Assembly (NCBI GenBank): GCA_011052055.1
Contig: DRJW01000136.1
Location: 1 to 7,062 of the forward strand
Reading direction: 5' to 3'
Source of the DNA: Nitrospirota bacterium
Lineage (GTDB): Bacteria; Nitrospinota_A; UBA7883
DNA: 7,062 nt
Shown: one piece after another, positions 6,323 through 7,062 of the stretch
How positions within the stretch are numbered: the stretch's first letter is position 1
Layout of the letters: each line of letters begins with the position of its first letter
Notes under the pieces: model-generated
The model's database searches: none
What the model saw: the letters and a program-made list of their open reading frames with translations, nothing else
What the model was told of the DNA's origin: nothing
Translations under genes and position numbers: made by a program

Positions 6323-7009
6323 GTGATTTACTGCGACAAGCCTGTAGACGCATTTGTGGTTAAGAAGATTAACCGGTTCCTCTGCGAAGTGTCGATAAAC
6401 GGCGCTAACGTTTTAGCGCACATTCCCAACTCCGGCAGGCTGACAGAGCTTATGACGCCCGGCAGGAAGGCGATTGTCTCAAAGTCTGATAATCCAGATA
6501 GAAAAACAGCCTGCACTCTTCGCTCCGTCTGGTATAACAGGCGGTGGGTCTGCGTCGACTCGACCACTCCCAACGCTCTTGCCGCCGAGCTTTGCGGATC
6601 GGGCAGACTGTTCGGTAACTGCGCCGACGTTAAACGGGAGCATACGATTGGACGCCATCGGTTCGATCTTTTACTTACTGACGGTAACGGAAAAAAGACG
6701 CTGGTCGAAGTAAAATCGGTAACGCTGGTAGAAAACAAGATCGCCCTCTTCCCCGACGCTCCCACAAAGCGGGGCGTAGCGCACCTAAACGCCCTTATTA
6801 AACTTACAAGCGATGGGTACAAGCGCGCGATCCTTTTTGTGATCTTGCGCTCAGACGCGAAAAGTTTCAGACCGAATGTAAAAACGGACAGCGAATTCAC
6901 CGAGGCTTTAAAGCGCTCGAAAGAGGCCGGCGTATTGGTCAAAGCGATCAGGTGCAGGGTGGGACGAAGGAGCGTAACGTCCATGGGTCACGCGCGCGTT
7001 GTTTTATAA
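6323..7009 (+). CDS. sfsA: SfsA family DNA/RNA nuclease-like protein
   Basis: SfsA was named for stimulating maltose use in E. coli and is reported to bind DNA; its biochemical role is unsettled. The 228 residues compare with 234 in E. coli. The N-terminal OB-like part contains NRFLCEV (17-23) and HIPNSGRLTELMTPG (33-47). The C-terminal domain has RFDLLL (113-118) and LVEVKSVTLVE (127-137), with D115, E129 and K131 fitting a PD-(D/E)xK-like core. FPDAPTKRGVAHLNAL (143-158) is the family hallmark. The start is a GTG on the first base after the argJ stop, with no Shine-Dalgarno sequence, so it probably relies on ribosomes finishing argJ; the protein begins where homologues begin. Grouping with argCJ looks like operon convenience, not a known pathway link. 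Confidence 0.93.
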   Translation: MIYCDKPVDAFVVKKINRFLCEVSINGANVLAHIPNSGRLTELMTPGRKAIVSKSDNPDRKTACTLRSVWYNRRWVCVDSTTPNALAAELCGSGRLFGNCADVKREHTIGRHRFDLLLTDGNGKKTLVEVKSVTLVENKIALFPDAPTKRGVAHLNALIKLTSDGYKRAILFVILRSDAKSFRPNVKTDSEFTEALKRSKEAGVLVKAIRCRVGRRSVTSMGHARVVL

Positions 7010-7062
7010 TCGATGGCGAAGGCAAGAGCCGTCAGTTTTTTCTCTTCTCCATAATCTCACGC

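Noticed and set aside
6328..6984. Long open frame on the - strand antisense to sfsA (218 codons), and similar antisense frames over ricT, argJ and rplM.
   Set aside because: The + strand proteins have full family motifs; the antisense translations show none and arise from codon bias of the real genes.
7021..7041. GGC-AAGA-GCC followed by T6 after sfsA, as a terminator.
   Set aside because: The stem is only 3 bp with the T-run displaced by 4 bases, too weak to call.
7010..7062. Possible tail of a convergent gene on the - strand (stop at 7034-7032, reading REIMEKRKN) or a short + strand peptide from ATG at 7013.
   Set aside because: Only about 10 codons are visible in each case, no family is recognisable, and all frames are equally plausible by chance.

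Overview
This is a 7.06 kb stretch of housekeeping bacterial chromosome. All confidently identified genes lie on the + strand and the window is densely coding. The GC content looks moderate, close to half by eye, with markedly AT-rich spacers. The gene content is typical of a free-living prototroph. The order rplM-rpsI followed by argC, and holB followed by a RicT-type PSP1 gene, reminds me of Deltaproteobacteria-like lineages (Desulfobacterota, Nitrospinota and relatives). That placement is from memory of gene order and is tentative.

Layout. The left edge (1-90) may hold the last codons of an upstream gene, then a perfect 9-bp inverted repeat that overlaps a consensus -10 hexamer. Next comes a likely operon of holB (DNA polymerase III delta-prime), ricT (PSP1-domain protein with all its conserved cysteines and a long basic tail) and a small exported protein with two SH3b domains, with gaps of 20 and 5 bp. 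A 204-bp AT-rich spacer follows. It contains a short terminator-like hairpin, a run of T-tracts and a good sigma70-type promoter driving rplM and rpsI (ribosomal proteins L13 and S9). A 274-bp spacer separates rpsI from argC. It is unusual: it carries degenerate repeats that begin inside the last codons of rpsI, and two hairpin/T-run structures, the second ending 20 bp before the argC start. The window ends with argC, argJ and sfsA, tightly packed: argC and argJ overlap by 4 bp and sfsA begins on the base after the argJ stop.

How the genes work together. HolB belongs to the clamp loader. RicT is known from Bacillus subtilis as part of the Fe-S-bearing RicAFT complex that influences RNase Y activity. 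L13 and S9 are made from one transcript. ArgC and ArgJ catalyse the third and fifth steps of ornithine synthesis through acetylated intermediates; ArgJ recycles the acetyl group. SfsA has an OB-like N-terminus and a PD-(D/E)xK-like core, and its role is unclear.

I found no mobile element, CRISPR array, tRNA or rRNA, and no convincing new multi-gene system. The most interesting non-coding signals are the rpsI-argC spacer and the inverted repeat before holB.
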